Shown piece after piece: positions 1 to 8,454 of a stretch of DNA of 64,000 bases (position 1 is its first letter; each line of letters opens with the position of its first letter). Source of the stretch: Paludibaculum sp. (GTDB lineage Bacteria; Acidobacteriota; Terriglobia; Bryobacterales; Bryobacteraceae); contig JARKQJ010000135.1 in the NCBI GenBank assembly GCA_029973955.1, positions 1-64,000 on the forward strand, read 5' to 3'. Both the position numbers and the translations under genes were made by a program. The notes under the pieces were generated by a model. The model was not told the origin of the DNA and did no database searches. It saw only the letters and a program-made list of their open reading frames with translations.

Positions 1-170
1 CCGCTTCGGCGGTTTCCAATCCAGGCAGCCTCAGATCTCGCGCAAGGGGAAACCCGGGCGCGGGAAGCAGGGTCATAAGCGCTCTAAGGTAAGTCCTGAT
101 GAGCCCGAAGAAATACGGTGGGATGGTCAGTTTCGAACTGCGTCCCACCGGGCGAACCAACCATTGCCAG

Positions 171-198
171 GTTCCCCCGGACGCCAGTCCGGGGTGAC
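171..198 (-). repeat. REP-like palindromic repeat, copy 1
   Basis: The reverse complement of these 28 bases is identical to 18274-18301 on the plus strand. The core is a perfect 8-bp inverted repeat, CCCCGGAC and GTCCGGGG, around a TGGC loop. It lies outside recognisable genes, as do the two copies near 18.2 kb. That placement fits a dispersed repetitive extragenic palindrome rather than a coding motif. Confidence 0.75.
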
Positions 199-289
199 GG
201 AAAGAAGCCCTTCCAGCCCAAGGCCGTAGTGTGCCCGCGCCACTCCGGGGTAAGGCGAAGAAACCATCCCAGCCCAAGGCCGTAGTGTG
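187..289. repeat. Two-copy imperfect tandem repeat, 56-bp period
   Basis: Bases 187-233 and 243-289 align with a 56-bp offset. The 20-base block CAGCCCAAGGCCGTAGTGTG is identical at 214-233 and 270-289. Both copies start with TCCGGGGT followed by a related purine-rich stretch. The first copy overlaps the palindromic repeat at 171-198. Function unknown. Confidence 0.7.
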
Positions 290-425
290 TCTATTTGCCG
301 CGCCGCCGCCGAAACAGTAGACCGCCCCTTCATTCCAATCGGTCTACCCCCTTCCGCTTGGCGTCGCCCTGTCCTATGATGCGAGTCACTCCGATCCGAA
401 CTCGGACCGGTTCCCGGAGGATGTT

Positions 426-1820
426 ATGCGTTTCACTTTCCTATGCGCCGGGCTCCTGCTCGCCGCTTTCACCAGTTACCCCCAGCGTCCGGCCAGCGCG
501 CCGTTCGGTGAGTGGCAGCTCACTTCCTCGCCCGTCCAGCATCTGCTGGACAACAACGACAACTTCTCCAAGGACGACCGCTTCCTCTGTTTCGACACCC
601 GCGAAACCCTCGGCGGCGGCATCGGCAACGGCACCACCATCATGAAAGTCTCCACGGTGACGGGCCTGGAGAACACGGTCTACGCGCCCACTCCCTACAT
701 CATCTCCTCCACCGCCGCGGCTCCGGGCCTCGGCGCGGCGTCCTTCAATCACAAAGCCGACGAGATCGCCTTCATCCACGGACCCTTCGTCGATGAGACC
801 CCCACGCTCGGCTTCTACGGCACCACCAACCGCCGCGGCGGCGTCGTGCCCGGTGACGGTGGCGGCGAGATCCGTTTCCTCGACAAGCGCGACGTCACCT
901 CCGCCGAAACCACCCCCGGCGCCCATCGCGGCGGCACCCACCGCCACGAGTTCGCCATCGACAGCACCCGCGTCGGCTTCACTTACGACGACTACCTGAT
1001 GACCACCTACGGCCGCACCATCGGCATGCTGGTCCCGCACCCGCGCGCTCCCGAGGGCGTCTCCCACTGGGCTGTTCTCTTGGTGAAAGTCGTTCCGGCC
1101 AACACCGCCCAACCCGGCGAACTCGAACGCGCCGACAACGACTCCTGGATCGGCGCCAAGGCCCTCATGCGCGGCTTCATCGGCCGCGTGAAGGAAGCCG
1201 ACGGCTCCTATCAGAGCTCCCTCTTTGTCGTCGATATCCCTCAAACCGTCGACGTCACCACCGCCGACGCCGGCGGCCTCACGCGCTACCCCACGCCGCC
1301 GCAAGGCCTCACCATCCGCCGCCTCACCAACACCGCCGCTTCCGGCATCGTGCGCGGCTCCCAGGACGGTACCCGCGTCGGCTACTACGCCAATGCCGCC
1401 GACGGCTCGCGCCAGGTCTTCATCATCCCCTCCAACGGCTCCGACCTCAGCCCCGATCCCGCCCTGCGCCCCGTCCAGGCCACCTCTCTACCGGCCGGCG
1501 CTTCCGGCGGGCTGCGCTGGCACCCCTCCGGCAACTCCATCGCCGTCCTCAGCAACAATGGCGTCGCCGTCACCTGTGTCAAGCCCGGCCCGCTGTTTGG
1601 CAAGACCTACTTCATCACCGACCAGGGCGGCGCGCTGCCCGCGCCCGAAGCCCTCGTCTGGTCGCATGACGGCCGCCGGCTCGCCTTCAATCGCCGCGTG
1701 CCCACCTACGACTCCACGGGTAACCTGGTGAAGGACATCAACAACAACGACTTCCGCCAGATCTTCCTCGTCAACTTCCCCGACGAGAACAACAACGGCA
1801 TCGCCGATCCCATCGAGTAA
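426..1820 (+). CDS. Exported DUF3748 (YidR-like) beta-propeller protein
   Basis: The 464-residue product begins with a signal peptide (about residues 1-24) and continues as TolB/WD40-like propeller blades. PD40-type repeats are visible as SKDDRFLCFDTRE, HKADEIAFIHG, GGLRWHPSGNSIAVL and SHDGRRLAFNRR. The central part, with FIHGP, the RRGGVV stretch, HRGGTHRHEF and VGFTYDDYLM, resembles the E. coli YidR/DUF3748 family as I remember it. The biochemical role of that family is not known to me. The ATG has GGAGG five bases upstream (416-420), which fixes the start. A periplasmic location is inferred. Codons end predominantly in C, unlike the plus-strand genes at 11-27 kb. Confidence 0.8.
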   Translation: MRFTFLCAGLLLAAFTSYPQRPASAPFGEWQLTSSPVQHLLDNNDNFSKDDRFLCFDTRETLGGGIGNGTTIMKVSTVTGLENTVYAPTPYIISSTAAAPGLGAASFNHKADEIAFIHGPFVDETPTLGFYGTTNRRGGVVPGDGGGEIRFLDKRDVTSAETTPGAHRGGTHRHEFAIDSTRVGFTYDDYLMTTYGRTIGMLVPHPRAPEGVSHWAVLLVKVVPANTAQPGELERADNDSWIGAKALMRGFIGRVKEADGSYQSSLFVVDIPQTVDVTTADAGGLTRYPTPPQGLTIRRLTNTAASGIVRGSQDGTRVGYYANAADGSRQVFIIPSNGSDLSPDPALRPVQATSLPAGASGGLRWHPSGNSIAVLSNNGVAVTCVKPGPLFGKTYFITDQGGALPAPEALVWSHDGRRLAFNRRVPTYDSTGNLVKDINNNDFRQIFLVNFPDENNNGIADPIE

Positions 1821-1832
1821 AGCGATCCACCG

Positions 1833-2579
1833 TCACATGCGCTGGTCCGGGCGGTGTACCGCCCGGCAGTGCTTGCTGAGAAAGTGCCCCGGCAGCCGCC
1901 AATACTCCGGCGCACGCACAGCGCCCAGGTCATAGCGCAGCAGGCTGTTGGCCAGAATCTCCTCGTTCAACACCGCCACTTGAATCTGGTTGAGCGCCTG
2001 CTGGTGCCGCAACCCGCCGCGCTCCTTCACCTGCGACGCCAGGTGGCAGTAGTGCTTCTTCCAATCGTCCTTGTCCTGTGACGGCGGCAGCAGCGCGGTG
2101 ATGCAGCGCGGCTGCGGCTGGCGCAGCGCCGCCGCCAGAATCGCCGGAATCTGATCGGCGTCTCCGCTCAGCACAATGGCGTGGTCGTAGACTCCGGCCA
2201 GCCCGTCCAGCAGCAGTTCCACCGCCAGATTGACGTCGGACTCCTTCTCCTCGCGCCCCTTGCCATTGGCGCCCTTGCGGTGAAAACCGTGGATCACCTC
2301 CAGGCCCGGAATGGTGCGCGCGGCGCTCAGCCACAGCTCATAGCGCTCATGCTCCTCGAGCGTCGACTCGACCCCCTCCGTCACCGGAGCGGTGAAGTAG
2401 CGGATCGGGCCCAGGACATCGCCCGGCTTCACGAAATGCCGCTCCGCCAGTGCGCGGAAGTCGCACCAGCACAGGCCGGAGAGCGAGTAGCCGCGTGCCT
2501 CCTGCTCCGCTTTGTAGTGGTTGCGGACGCCGTAATAGAAGTTGAACCCGTCGACATAGAGTGCGGCTTTGCGTGACAT
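1833..2579 (-). CDS. NYN-domain (LabA/DUF88-like) putative RNase
   Basis: The product is a 248-residue cytoplasmic protein of the PIN-like NYN fold, a family of metal-dependent RNases. Acidic residues expected in the active site are visible in YVDGFNFYYG near the N-terminus, in KESDVNLAVELL in the middle and in LSGDADQIPAI after it. I chose the ATG at 2579 because GAGGTG lies just upstream of it. An ATG at 2597 would place that ribosome binding site inside the gene. The gene converges on the DUF3748 gene with 12 bp between the stops. Its RNA target cannot be inferred. Confidence 0.85.
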   Translation of the reverse strand: MSRKAALYVDGFNFYYGVRNHYKAEQEARGYSLSGLCWCDFRALAERHFVKPGDVLGPIRYFTAPVTEGVESTLEEHERYELWLSAARTIPGLEVIHGFHRKGANGKGREEKESDVNLAVELLLDGLAGVYDHAIVLSGDADQIPAILAAALRQPQPRCITALLPPSQDKDDWKKHYCHLASQVKERGGLRHQQALNQIQVAVLNEEILANSLLRYDLGAVRAPEYWRLPGHFLSKHCRAVHRPDQRM

Positions 2580-2643
2580 AGCAATCACCTCTACCATCGG
2601 CGGCGCCAGGGCGGCGGTTTAGCGCCGGAAGTAAGATGAACGC

Positions 2644-3462
2644 ATGTGGTCCTTCCTGGCGTTCGTGCTGCTCGCTCCGCCGGCCAGCCCGCCGAAAATG
2701 CTCTCCAGGCCGAGCCCCAACGCGTCCCGCGTCGCTTCCGTGAGCGTGCGCGACGGCTTGCCTTTCATCGCCGTAGAGGACCGGTCTGGCCGTGTCATCG
2801 CGAACCTGCACCCGCGTCTCCCGGGCGCCTCCAATACCGCCTGCGCCAGCATCTCCGAGCTGGAGTGGGTGGGCGAAGACGCGGTGGCCGTCACCTGCCA
2901 CCTCAACCCGTCCCTGAACGCTTTCGTGGAAATCGAGATCGCCACCGGCCGCATCCGGCGCGATCTGCTGGGCTACGGTTTCACCCGCTCGCCCGATGGC
3001 TCGCGCGTCGCCCATGTCGGCTGGTATCCGCACTTCTCGCCGCCCTTCGCGAAGAGCAACGTGCTGCAGGTGGACGATCTGGTTCTTTACCCGCTACCCG
3101 CGGGTAGCCGTCCCAGGGAGCGCAAAGGCCTCGATCCCGCGCCCGCTCCTCCGGCGGCGCAAGGCCGTACCTGGTCTGGCATCCATGAGTTCGCCTCCGA
3201 TTTCCACTGGTCGCCCGACTCACGCCGAATCGCCTTCATCGACTGCGTCTTCGATTGGACGGGCGACCCGAGCGACGACTCGCAGGGAGAAGAGCACGGG
3301 CGCCGCTGTTCCGTGGCGGCTGTAGATCTGAAAGGCGAGGCAACGCGCTCGCCGTTGCCGGAGCTGAAACCCGGCGAGTTGCTGCAGCTCCAACTGACCT
3401 GGACTGGGCCCGGCGATCTTGCGGTCTCCGGGCCCGCCAGCCTGACTTTGAAAATGCGGTGA
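2644..3462 (+). CDS. Exported protein of unknown function, partial TolB-like propeller
   Basis: The 272-residue product starts with a short hydrophobic leader (MWSFLAFVLLAPPASPP) that is probably a signal peptide. It then shows blade-like segments such as YGFTRSPDGSRVAHVG and FHWSPDSRRIAFIDC, typical of PD40/TolB-like propellers. Only two or three blades are clear, so it may be an incomplete propeller or a divergent one. It is divergent from the NYN gene, with 64 bp between the two starts, and convergent with the oxidoreductase pair downstream. I do not recognise a specific family. Confidence 0.65.
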   Translation: MWSFLAFVLLAPPASPPKMLSRPSPNASRVASVSVRDGLPFIAVEDRSGRVIANLHPRLPGASNTACASISELEWVGEDAVAVTCHLNPSLNAFVEIEIATGRIRRDLLGYGFTRSPDGSRVAHVGWYPHFSPPFAKSNVLQVDDLVLYPLPAGSRPRERKGLDPAPAPPAAQGRTWSGIHEFASDFHWSPDSRRIAFIDCVFDWTGDPSDDSQGEEHGRRCSVAAVDLKGEATRSPLPELKPGELLQLQLTWTGPGDLAVSGPASLTLKMR

Positions 3463-3472
3463 GCGCCGGCGG

Positions 3473-4729
3473 TTACCCCGCCGTCATCGTCTGCGCATCC
3501 CAGGTGCAGATGCGGTTCTCGTAGTAGCTCGTATTGCAGAGCAGCGCCGGGCCGGCGGCGCGGAAGCCGAAGGTCGAGTCTTCGAAGTGCGGCTTGCGGG
3601 TGCGCAGCGCCTCGATGAAGTTCGACATGTGCAGCCGGTGGGCGTCCACCTCGCTGACGAATTTCTTCTCGCTGTTGGTGTTGAGATTCGCCGCGGTGAC
3701 TTTCTCCCGCGGGTATTTCTTCAGGTATTCCTTGAGGTACTGCTCGCGCGCCTGCCTGGGGAAAGTGTCCACCGTATAGCCGGGGGCCTTTTCGCGCGGC
3801 TGGCGCTTCAAGGTGACCGTGCGCACGTCGGTGGTGATGGTGCCTTCGCTGCCGATGAACTTGAAGCCGAAGTCCTCCTGCGGCTTCGAACTCTTGAAGT
3901 TTACCCTCAACAAAAACGTGAATTCAGGGTGCGTATCCGATTTAGGATATTCGATGATTCCGTATTGCGCGTCGGGCGTTTCGCGGCCGTCCTGCCAGTA
4001 GCGGATGCCGCCGGTGGAGTAGATCCTCTTCGGGCCGAGCGAGCGCGTGGCGGTGTGCAGTCCGGTGAGCAGGTGCACGTAGAGATCGCCGGCGATGGCC
4101 GTGCCGTAGTCCACGTAGTTGCGCCAGCGGAAGAGGCGGATCGGTTCGAAGGGCCGCTTGGGGGCGTTGCCGAGGAAGCGGTCCCAATCGATGTTGTCGG
4201 GCGAGGCGTTGGGGGCGATCGAGTACTGCCAGGCGCCCAGGGCCGTATTGCGGTCGAGCCAGGCTTCGGCCATATTCAGCTCGCCGATGGCGCCTTCGGA
4301 GATCAGCTCGCGGATCTTGTGGAAGCTGAGCGCGGAGGCGTACTGGCTGCCCACCTGGAAGATGCGCCCGGTCTCTTTCTGGGCGGCGATCACCTGCTTG
4401 CCTTCCTCCACCTTCTGGATCATCGGCTTCTCGCAGTAGACGTCCTTGCCGGCGCGCATGGCGTCGATGGAGATGCGGGCGTGCCAGTGGTCGGGCGTGG
4501 CGATGATGACGGCGTCCACATCCTTGCGCGCCAGCACTTCGCGGTAGTCGCGCGTGGTGAAGATGCCCGGGTAGCTCTCTTCCATCTTCTTGCGGCGGCC
4601 GTCGTAGATGTCGGCCGCGGCGACGATCTTCACGCCGGGATTGAGCAGGGCGTCGCGGACGTCGCCCTGGCCCATGCCGCCGGAGCCGATCAGCGCGATC
4701 TGGATGTTGTCGTTCGCTGCGTAGTTCAT
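3473..4729 (-). CDS. Gfo/Idh/MocA family oxidoreductase, no leader peptide
   Basis: The 418-residue product has an N-terminal Rossmann fold (IALIGSGGMGQGDV) and the family EKP motif in KDVYCEKPMIQK, which contributes the lysine used in hydride transfer to NAD(P). TPDHWHA precedes it and a mixed alpha/beta C-terminal domain follows. Unlike its upstream neighbour it has no Tat leader, so it is probably cytoplasmic. It lies 13 bp after the related gene at 4743-6083, and its ribosome binding site (AAGGGGGG) overlaps that gene's stop, so the two are almost certainly co-transcribed. The substrate is presumably a sugar or cyclitol and is not deducible. Confidence 0.9.
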   Translation of the reverse strand: MNYAANDNIQIALIGSGGMGQGDVRDALLNPGVKIVAAADIYDGRRKKMEESYPGIFTTRDYREVLARKDVDAVIIATPDHWHARISIDAMRAGKDVYCEKPMIQKVEEGKQVIAAQKETGRIFQVGSQYASALSFHKIRELISEGAIGELNMAEAWLDRNTALGAWQYSIAPNASPDNIDWDRFLGNAPKRPFEPIRLFRWRNYVDYGTAIAGDLYVHLLTGLHTATRSLGPKRIYSTGGIRYWQDGRETPDAQYGIIEYPKSDTHPEFTFLLRVNFKSSKPQEDFGFKFIGSEGTITTDVRTVTLKRQPREKAPGYTVDTFPRQAREQYLKEYLKKYPREKVTAANLNTNSEKKFVSEVDAHRLHMSNFIEALRTRKPHFEDSTFGFRAAGPALLCNTSYYENRICTWDAQTMTAG

Positions 4730-4742
4730 GATGGTGCCCCCC

Positions 4743-6083
4743 TTATCCCTTCACCTGCATGGCAACCGGATCCCACTGGATGGTCTTGCCGGTCTCGTAG
4801 CTCAAGTTGCAGAGCAGCGCCGGGCCCGCGGCCCGCAGGCCGAAGACGGCGTCCTCCACCACTGGCTTGCGAGTGCGCACGGCCTCGAAGAAGTTGGCGT
4901 GGTGCGCGGCGTGGTCGCTGTAGCCGTCGGGGGCTTCCCAGCGCTCCACGGTTCCGCCGCCGAGGTCGGCGACGGTCTGCTGCTGGATCGGGTATTTGCG
5001 GCGGTGCTCGGCGATGATGAGCTGCTGGGTGGCGGAGTCGAAGTTGCCGGAACTCATGCCGGGGTCCTTCTCCTTGGGCAGGCGGGTAAGAGAAACGCCG
5101 TCGCCGATGGTCATCACGCCCTCGCTGCCGGTAAAGGTGAAGCCGGAAGTCTCGCCGGCGCCGTTGACAAAGTTCACGCGCAGCGCGAGGTTGAAGGCCG
5201 GATGGCTGGCGGTCTTCTCATAGTCGAACAGGCCCAGCAGGATGTCAGGCACGTCGCGGCCGTCCTTCCAGAAGCGCAGGCCGCCGGAGGCGAAGACGCG
5301 GTTGGGGCCGACGGCGCCGGTGACGAAGTGCATGCCGCTGAAAAGGTGGACGAAGAGGTCGCCCGCCACGCCGGTGCCGTAGTCGCGGTAGCAGCGCCAG
5401 CGGAAGAGGCGGGTGGGGTCGAAGGGGACTTTGGGAGCGGAGCCGAGGAAGCGGTCCCAATCGACGGTGGCCGGGGTGGCGTCGGGCGCGATCGAGTATT
5501 GCCAGGCGCCCATGGCGGAGTTGCGGTCCCACCACGCTTCGATCATATTGAGTTCGCCGATGGCGCCGGAGGCGAAGATCTCCTGGGCCTTCCTGTACTC
5601 GGCGCTGGAGACGCGCTGGCTGCCCACTTGAATGATGCGGCCGGTCTTCTTCGCCGCCTCCACAACCTTGGTCCCGTCCTGCCACTTCTGCACCATCGGC
5701 TTTTCGACGTAGACGTCCTTGCCGGCTTCCATGGCGTCGATGGCGATGCGCGCGTGCCAGTGGTCGGGCGTGGCGATGATGACGGCATCGACGTCCTTGC
5801 GGGCGAGGATTTCGCGGTAGTCGCGGGTGATGCCGAGGTCCTGGCCCCAACGCTCGCGGGCGCGTTCCAGCCGGCCTTGATAGATGTCGCACACGGCCAC
5901 CAGTCTGGTGCCGGGCACGGCCGCGGCCGAGGCGGTGTCGCCAGAACCCATGCCTCCGATGCCGATCGTGGCAAACTGGATACGATCATTGGCGCTCTTG
6001 GGCGCCTGTGCGCCGAGCGCGGCCGGCAATGCGCCCGCCGTTGTGGCCGTTGCCTGCAGAAAGTGACGTCTGGTCGATGCCAT
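4743..6083 (-). CDS. Gfo/Idh/MocA family oxidoreductase with Tat leader
   Basis: The 446-residue product starts MASTRRHFLQATATT, a twin-arginine leader ending near ALGAQA. A Rossmann nucleotide-binding site follows (ATIGIGGMGSGD), then the family motif KDVYVEKPMVQK after TPDHWHA. It is clearly paralogous to the downstream protein: segments such as RDYREILARKDVDAVIIAT and WQYSIAPDA are nearly shared. Exported Gfo/Idh/MocA proteins travel folded with their bound cofactor. The second start codon in this neighbourhood is out of frame, so MASTRR is the best start. This is the promoter-proximal gene of a two-gene operon. Confidence 0.9.
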   Translation of the reverse strand: MASTRRHFLQATATTAGALPAALGAQAPKSANDRIQFATIGIGGMGSGDTASAAAVPGTRLVAVCDIYQGRLERARERWGQDLGITRDYREILARKDVDAVIIATPDHWHARIAIDAMEAGKDVYVEKPMVQKWQDGTKVVEAAKKTGRIIQVGSQRVSSAEYRKAQEIFASGAIGELNMIEAWWDRNSAMGAWQYSIAPDATPATVDWDRFLGSAPKVPFDPTRLFRWRCYRDYGTGVAGDLFVHLFSGMHFVTGAVGPNRVFASGGLRFWKDGRDVPDILLGLFDYEKTASHPAFNLALRVNFVNGAGETSGFTFTGSEGVMTIGDGVSLTRLPKEKDPGMSSGNFDSATQQLIIAEHRRKYPIQQQTVADLGGGTVERWEAPDGYSDHAAHHANFFEAVRTRKPVVEDAVFGLRAAGPALLCNLSYETGKTIQWDPVAMQVKG

Positions 6084-6117
6084 GCCTCCATTTTAGACCC
6101 GCGCTCAGGAGTAGCCG

Positions 6118-6963
6118 GTGAAATTTCGCCGCAGCGAACTGCTGCTGACGGCCTATTTCGTCTACACCGCGCTGCTGGCGGGAGTGCGGCCCATCGCGCC
6201 CGAGGTCCGTTCCCTCATTCTGTTCTGCAACGCGGCGCTGGTCTTCTGGTTCTTCCTCTTCGCCTGGGCGCACGAGGGGCGCGGCTTCACCATCCTCGAT
6301 CACGTGCGGGACTGGTACCCGCTGCCGCTCATCCTGCTGGCCTACCGCCAGATGGGCTGGCTGGCGCTGCCGCACCTGAATCGCGACTTTGAAAACTACT
6401 GGGTGCAGTGGGACCGCGCGCTGTTCTACCAATTCGGCTTCAAGACGGCGATGGAGTGCCTGGGGCCGGTGATCCCGAACCTGCTGGAGCTGGCTTACCT
6501 GCTGGTCTATGCCGTGCCGGTGGCGACGGTGGTGGTGTTCTATACCTCCGGCGCGCGGCGGCGGCTGGACGACGCCTACTCGATTCTGCTGTTCGGCACG
6601 CTCACCACCTACGCGCTCTATCCATACTTTCCCAGCGAGCCGCCCCGGGCGGTTTTCCCCGGTGCGGACCTGCCCATGGATGTCTTTCTGCGGCAGCTGA
6701 ATCTGCGCGTGGTGGGCGAGTACGGCATCCACACGAGCGTCTTTCCCAGCGGCCATTCGGCGGCGGCGTTTTCAGCGGCGTTCGCGGTGATGAAGCTGAT
6801 TCCGGAGCGGCCGTGGGTGGGCCGCGCGTTCCTGATTCTGGCGGTCGCGATCGCGCTGGCGACGGTCTACGGCCGCTACCACTTTGCGGTGGACACGGTG
6901 GCCGGGCTGGGCATGGCTGGGCTGTCCTTGCTGTTGAGCCGGGCGTGGCGCGCGAACCGCTAG
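6118..6963 (+). CDS. PAP2-superfamily membrane phosphatase, inositolphosphotransferase-like
   Basis: The 281-residue product has about six hydrophobic segments and two PAP2 signature motifs: FPSGHSAAA (about 209-217) and YGRYHFAVDTVAG (about 251-263), with His 213, His 255 and Asp 259 as the expected catalytic residues. The YPYFPSEPPRA segment before them resembles the Aur1/Ipt1 branch of the family rather than plain undecaprenyl-diphosphate phosphatases. It likely acts on a lipid phosphate at the periplasmic face of the inner membrane. The start is GTG with AGGAG upstream. It is divergent from the oxidoreductase pair and convergent with the sugar transferase. Confidence 0.85.
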   Translation: MKFRRSELLLTAYFVYTALLAGVRPIAPEVRSLILFCNAALVFWFFLFAWAHEGRGFTILDHVRDWYPLPLILLAYRQMGWLALPHLNRDFENYWVQWDRALFYQFGFKTAMECLGPVIPNLLELAYLLVYAVPVATVVVFYTSGARRRLDDAYSILLFGTLTTYALYPYFPSEPPRAVFPGADLPMDVFLRQLNLRVVGEYGIHTSVFPSGHSAAAFSAAFAVMKLIPERPWVGRAFLILAVAIALATVYGRYHFAVDTVAGLGMAGLSLLLSRAWRANR

Positions 6964-6973
6964 CGGCAATCCG

Positions 6974-8140
6974 TCAGCGCGGCTGTTTGGCGCGGGCCGC
7001 GTCGCTCACGGTTTCGGCCAGGCCCGCCAGGTTGTCACGCCAGGAGAAGCGTTTCATGGCCGAGCGCCGGGTGTCCGCGGGCGCGGGGTACTCGAAGTAA
7101 TCCTGTGGAGTGTTGCACTGCTGGACGCCGACCGGCAGCTTGCCGCCGAAGGTGCGGCAGACCGCCTCGCTGGCCAGCACGGGCTTGTTCATGGCGAGCG
7201 CTTCGAGCGCCTTGTTCTGAATGCCGCGGGCGATGCTGAGAGGCGCCACGACGGCCTGCGCCCAACGGTAGTAGGGGCGGACGTCGTCCACGCCGCCGAC
7301 GATGTCGACGCCGGGGTCGCGAGCCAGGGCCAGCACGCGCGGAGAGGGATTGCGGCCCACCACGAGGAACTCAAGCCGCGGGTCGCGCTGGCGCAGGGCG
7401 GGGAAGATCTTCACGGCGAAGTCGATGGCCGCCTGCTGGTTCGGGAAGTACTCCATGGAGCCGACGAAGAGGAGGTAGCGCCGCTGGTCGAGACCCGCGG
7501 CGGCGGGTACTTTTTCCGGATCGTAGTAAGAGAAGTCCACGCCGTTTTCGAGCACGCTGGTGCGCACGCCGGCGGCGAAGCCGTGGAAGAGGGCCTCTTC
7601 GGGCCGCGTTGAGAGATAGGTGAGGTAGGCTTGCCGCGCCCGCTCCAATTCGAGCTGGCGGATGCGGCCGGCCTCCAGGCGGTAAAGGAATCCGGGCCGG
7701 CGGTGTGCGGCGTACTGGCGCCATTTCTCGGAGTCCACGTCGATCATGTCCATGACGAAGGGCAGACCCGGCGGTACGTAGCGCGCCGCCACGGCCGAGT
7801 AGCTGAAGGCGGCGCGGATGCTGCGCTGCTGGAGCAGGGCCGCGATGTCCTTGCCCATGCCGTGGCTGGTGTAGAGCGCGGAATTCAGACAGGCGCCGCG
7901 CAGGAACGGCCATGCGGCGCGGGCCAGGTGGAGGGGGAGGGGGAACAGGGGCGCGGTGTAGACGGAGGCGCAGCGGTCGATCAGTTTGCGGGCATCTTCG
8001 ATCTCTTCCGGGGTCTTCGCAAAGCAGGCCAGGTGCACATCGTGCTTCTTGGCCAGTTCATTGAGTTCAAAGTGCGCCCGGATCTTCTCGCCTTTGTCCG
8101 GGGGATTGGGGACACAGTGCGATAGGAAGAGGATCTCCAC
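6974..8140 (-). CDS. Glycosyltransferase, TIGR03087-type (PEP-CTERM/EpsH1-associated sugar transferase)
   Basis: The 388-residue product starts EILFLSHCVPNPPDKGEKIRAHFEL, whose PPDKGEKIR part matches the N-terminal signature of the TIGR03087 sugar transferases that accompany exosortase/EPS systems. The C-terminal half has a GT-B fold glycosyltransferase domain: YLLFVGSMEYFPNQQAAIDF, then VDDVRPYYRWAQAVVAPL, then GIQNKALEALAMNKPVLAS. It probably transfers a nucleotide-activated sugar during exopolysaccharide assembly. Its stop is 10 bp from the convergent PAP2 gene. The FmdB gene ends 3 bp upstream of its start, so they may be co-transcribed. Confidence 0.85.
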   Translation of the reverse strand: MEILFLSHCVPNPPDKGEKIRAHFELNELAKKHDVHLACFAKTPEEIEDARKLIDRCASVYTAPLFPLPLHLARAAWPFLRGACLNSALYTSHGMGKDIAALLQQRSIRAAFSYSAVAARYVPPGLPFVMDMIDVDSEKWRQYAAHRRPGFLYRLEAGRIRQLELERARQAYLTYLSTRPEEALFHGFAAGVRTSVLENGVDFSYYDPEKVPAAAGLDQRRYLLFVGSMEYFPNQQAAIDFAVKIFPALRQRDPRLEFLVVGRNPSPRVLALARDPGVDIVGGVDDVRPYYRWAQAVVAPLSIARGIQNKALEALAMNKPVLASEAVCRTFGGKLPVGVQQCNTPQDYFEYPAPADTRRSAMKRFSWRDNLAGLAETVSDAARAKQPR

Positions 8141-8143
8141 GGG

Positions 8144-8434
8144 CTACTTCTTGGAGCTGTCGGTAGAGGCGGGCTTGGCTTCTGACTTCGATTCGGCCTT
8201 GGACTCTGACTTGGACTCAGACTTGCCGCCGTTGTTGCCGGCAGCGCGGCCGCCGGAGCGGGCGTAATCGGTGATGTACCAGCCGCTGCCCTTGAATTGA
8301 AGCGCGGGGCTCGACAGGAGCCTCTCCACCTCGCCGCCGCAGCCTTCGTGGGTCTGGATGGGGGCGTCGGAGAACTTCTGAATCACTTCAAAGACGCTGT
8401 CGCAGCGCTTGCACTTATATTCGTACAACGGCAT
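8144..8434 (-). CDS. FmdB-family zinc ribbon protein
   Basis: The 96-residue product begins MPLYEYKCKRCDSVFEV and has a second zinc-binding area around HEGCGGEVERLLS. This is the FmdB/CxxC zinc ribbon domain (about residues 1-45), followed by the usual FKGSGWYITDYAR motif. The C-terminal 25 residues are a low-complexity tail of Ser-Glu-Ser-Lys units. FmdB was first described as a putative regulator of formamidase or amidase genes, and its general role is not settled. It sits between the sugar transferase and the S41 homologue, all on the minus strand. Confidence 0.9.
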   Translation of the reverse strand: MPLYEYKCKRCDSVFEVIQKFSDAPIQTHEGCGGEVERLLSSPALQFKGSGWYITDYARSGGRAAGNNGGKSESKSESKAESKSEAKPASTDSSKK

Positions 8435-8454
8435 TCCTGATCTTCCTTCTCAAC

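Larger units (their letters stand above)
1..425. other. Left-edge intergenic region with repeats; possible tail of an unseen gene
   Basis: I see no recognisable complete gene here. Plus-strand frame 2 is open from base 2 to a TAG at 227-229, so a gene entering from the left could end here. Its translation is arginine/lysine-rich and runs through the repeats, and I cannot recognise it. The stretch holds one copy of a palindromic REP-like repeat (171-198) and a two-copy imperfect tandem repeat (187-289). Bases 410-420 carry a GGAGG ribosome binding site for the next gene. Confidence 0.5.

Noticed and set aside
4728..6392. A 550-codon plus-strand frame across the oxidoreductase gene
   Set aside because: It is Gly/Ala/Val/Asp-rich, opposes a clear Gfo/Idh/MocA gene and has no family features.
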